NCBI GenBank assembly: GCA_910586755.1
Contig: CAJUJM010000108.1
Span: 1 to 31,051, forward strand
Source: an uncultured Lachnospiraceae bacterium
GTDB lineage: Bacteria; Bacillota; Clostridia; Lachnospirales; Lachnospiraceae
Reading direction: 5' to 3'
Length of the DNA: 31,051 nucleotides
The translations under genes and the position numbers were made by a program. Every line of letters starts with the position of its first letter. The first letter of the stretch is position 1. The notes under the pieces were generated by a model, which worked only from the letters and a program-made list of their open reading frames with translations, was not told where the DNA came from and did not search any database. Positions 31,039-31,051 of the stretch are shown here, piece after piece.

Positions 31039-31051
31039 TGGCAGCTACTCG
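31039..31051 (+). CDS. Start of a rightward gene (first codons only)
   Basis: GGAGG (from 31026) and then ATG at 31039, 8 nt later, give the residues M-A-A-T-(R) before the window ends. The binding site and spacing are good. Four or five residues are too few for a product call. MA(A/T)TR is how some Firmicute mobile-element relaxases begin, but that is only a guess. Confidence 0.45.

Noticed and set aside
1..31051. CRISPR arrays, insertion sequences, prophage or toxin-antitoxin modules
   Set aside because: No regularly spaced repeats, transposase or integrase motifs, or paired small antitoxin-toxin genes were seen on either strand.

Overview
The window looks like chromosomal DNA of a spore-forming Firmicute, most likely a Lachnospiraceae (Clostridium cluster XIVa) gut bacterium. 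Four things point there: an alpha/beta-type small acid-soluble spore protein, the gene order flavoprotein - cmk - ispH - S1, strong AGGAGG ribosome binding sites, and a TreR/PTS trehalose locus. GC is moderate and falls toward the right end. No rRNA, CRISPR array, insertion sequence or phage gene was seen. It is mostly ordinary core chromosome with small accessory patches.

Layout. 1-110: 3' part of tRNA-Leu(CAG) and its terminator. 117-2007 (minus): a flavin-binding NimA-like protein, the cobalamin enzyme CbiG, and the spore protein. 2080-4123 (minus): a PadR / DUF1700 / DUF4097 envelope-stress type operon whose genes overlap by 4 nt, facing a plus-strand membrane protein with two CxxC pairs. 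4907-13161 (minus): an L,D-transpeptidase, then ribosomal protein S1, ispH, cmk, an HI0933-type flavoprotein, a two-domain PPK2 polyphosphate kinase, aspartate kinase and an HD hydrolase. 13324-19373: a small conserved protein, a YitT-family membrane protein (minus), then a permease, an AsnB-like asparagine synthase and a ComEC-like secreted metallo-beta-lactamase (plus). 19403-21959 (minus): an alkyltransferase-like DNA repair protein that lacks its cysteine, a multi-cluster iron-sulfur protein, and a PHP histidinol phosphatase. 22074-24534: an MFS permease and AraC regulator in divergent orientation, and a 58-residue membrane peptide. 24609-28776: the trehalose locus (treB-treC with the remnant of a HAD phosphatase gene, and divergent treR) with three near-identical TreR operators. 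28880-31051: a MarR / AAA-DUF4143 ATPase pair, a decayed ORF, and the first codons of a rightward gene.

How parts work together. TreB imports and phosphorylates trehalose, TreC splits trehalose-6-phosphate, and TreR controls both directions through palindromes lying on the treB promoter and next to the treR promoter. PadR probably represses its own operon and perhaps the facing membrane gene. The minus-strand run from the PPK2 gene to S1 is tightly packed, with two 20-nt gene overlaps, and is probably co-transcribed.

The most interesting items are: (1) a related ~36-41 nt leader element placed between promoter and ribosome binding site of two unlinked genes (PPK2 kinase and YitT), a candidate small cis-regulatory RNA; (2) a pair of mutually exclusive hairpins between asnB and the metallo-beta-lactamase gene; (3) an asparagine synthase that keeps Cys2 but has lost standard glutaminase motif residues; (4) a HAD phosphatase remnant in the trehalose operon, reduced to its two ends; (5) a Cys-to-Ala alkyltransferase-like protein one base from an unusual Fe-S protein gene. 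No complete, clearly novel multi-gene system was identified.
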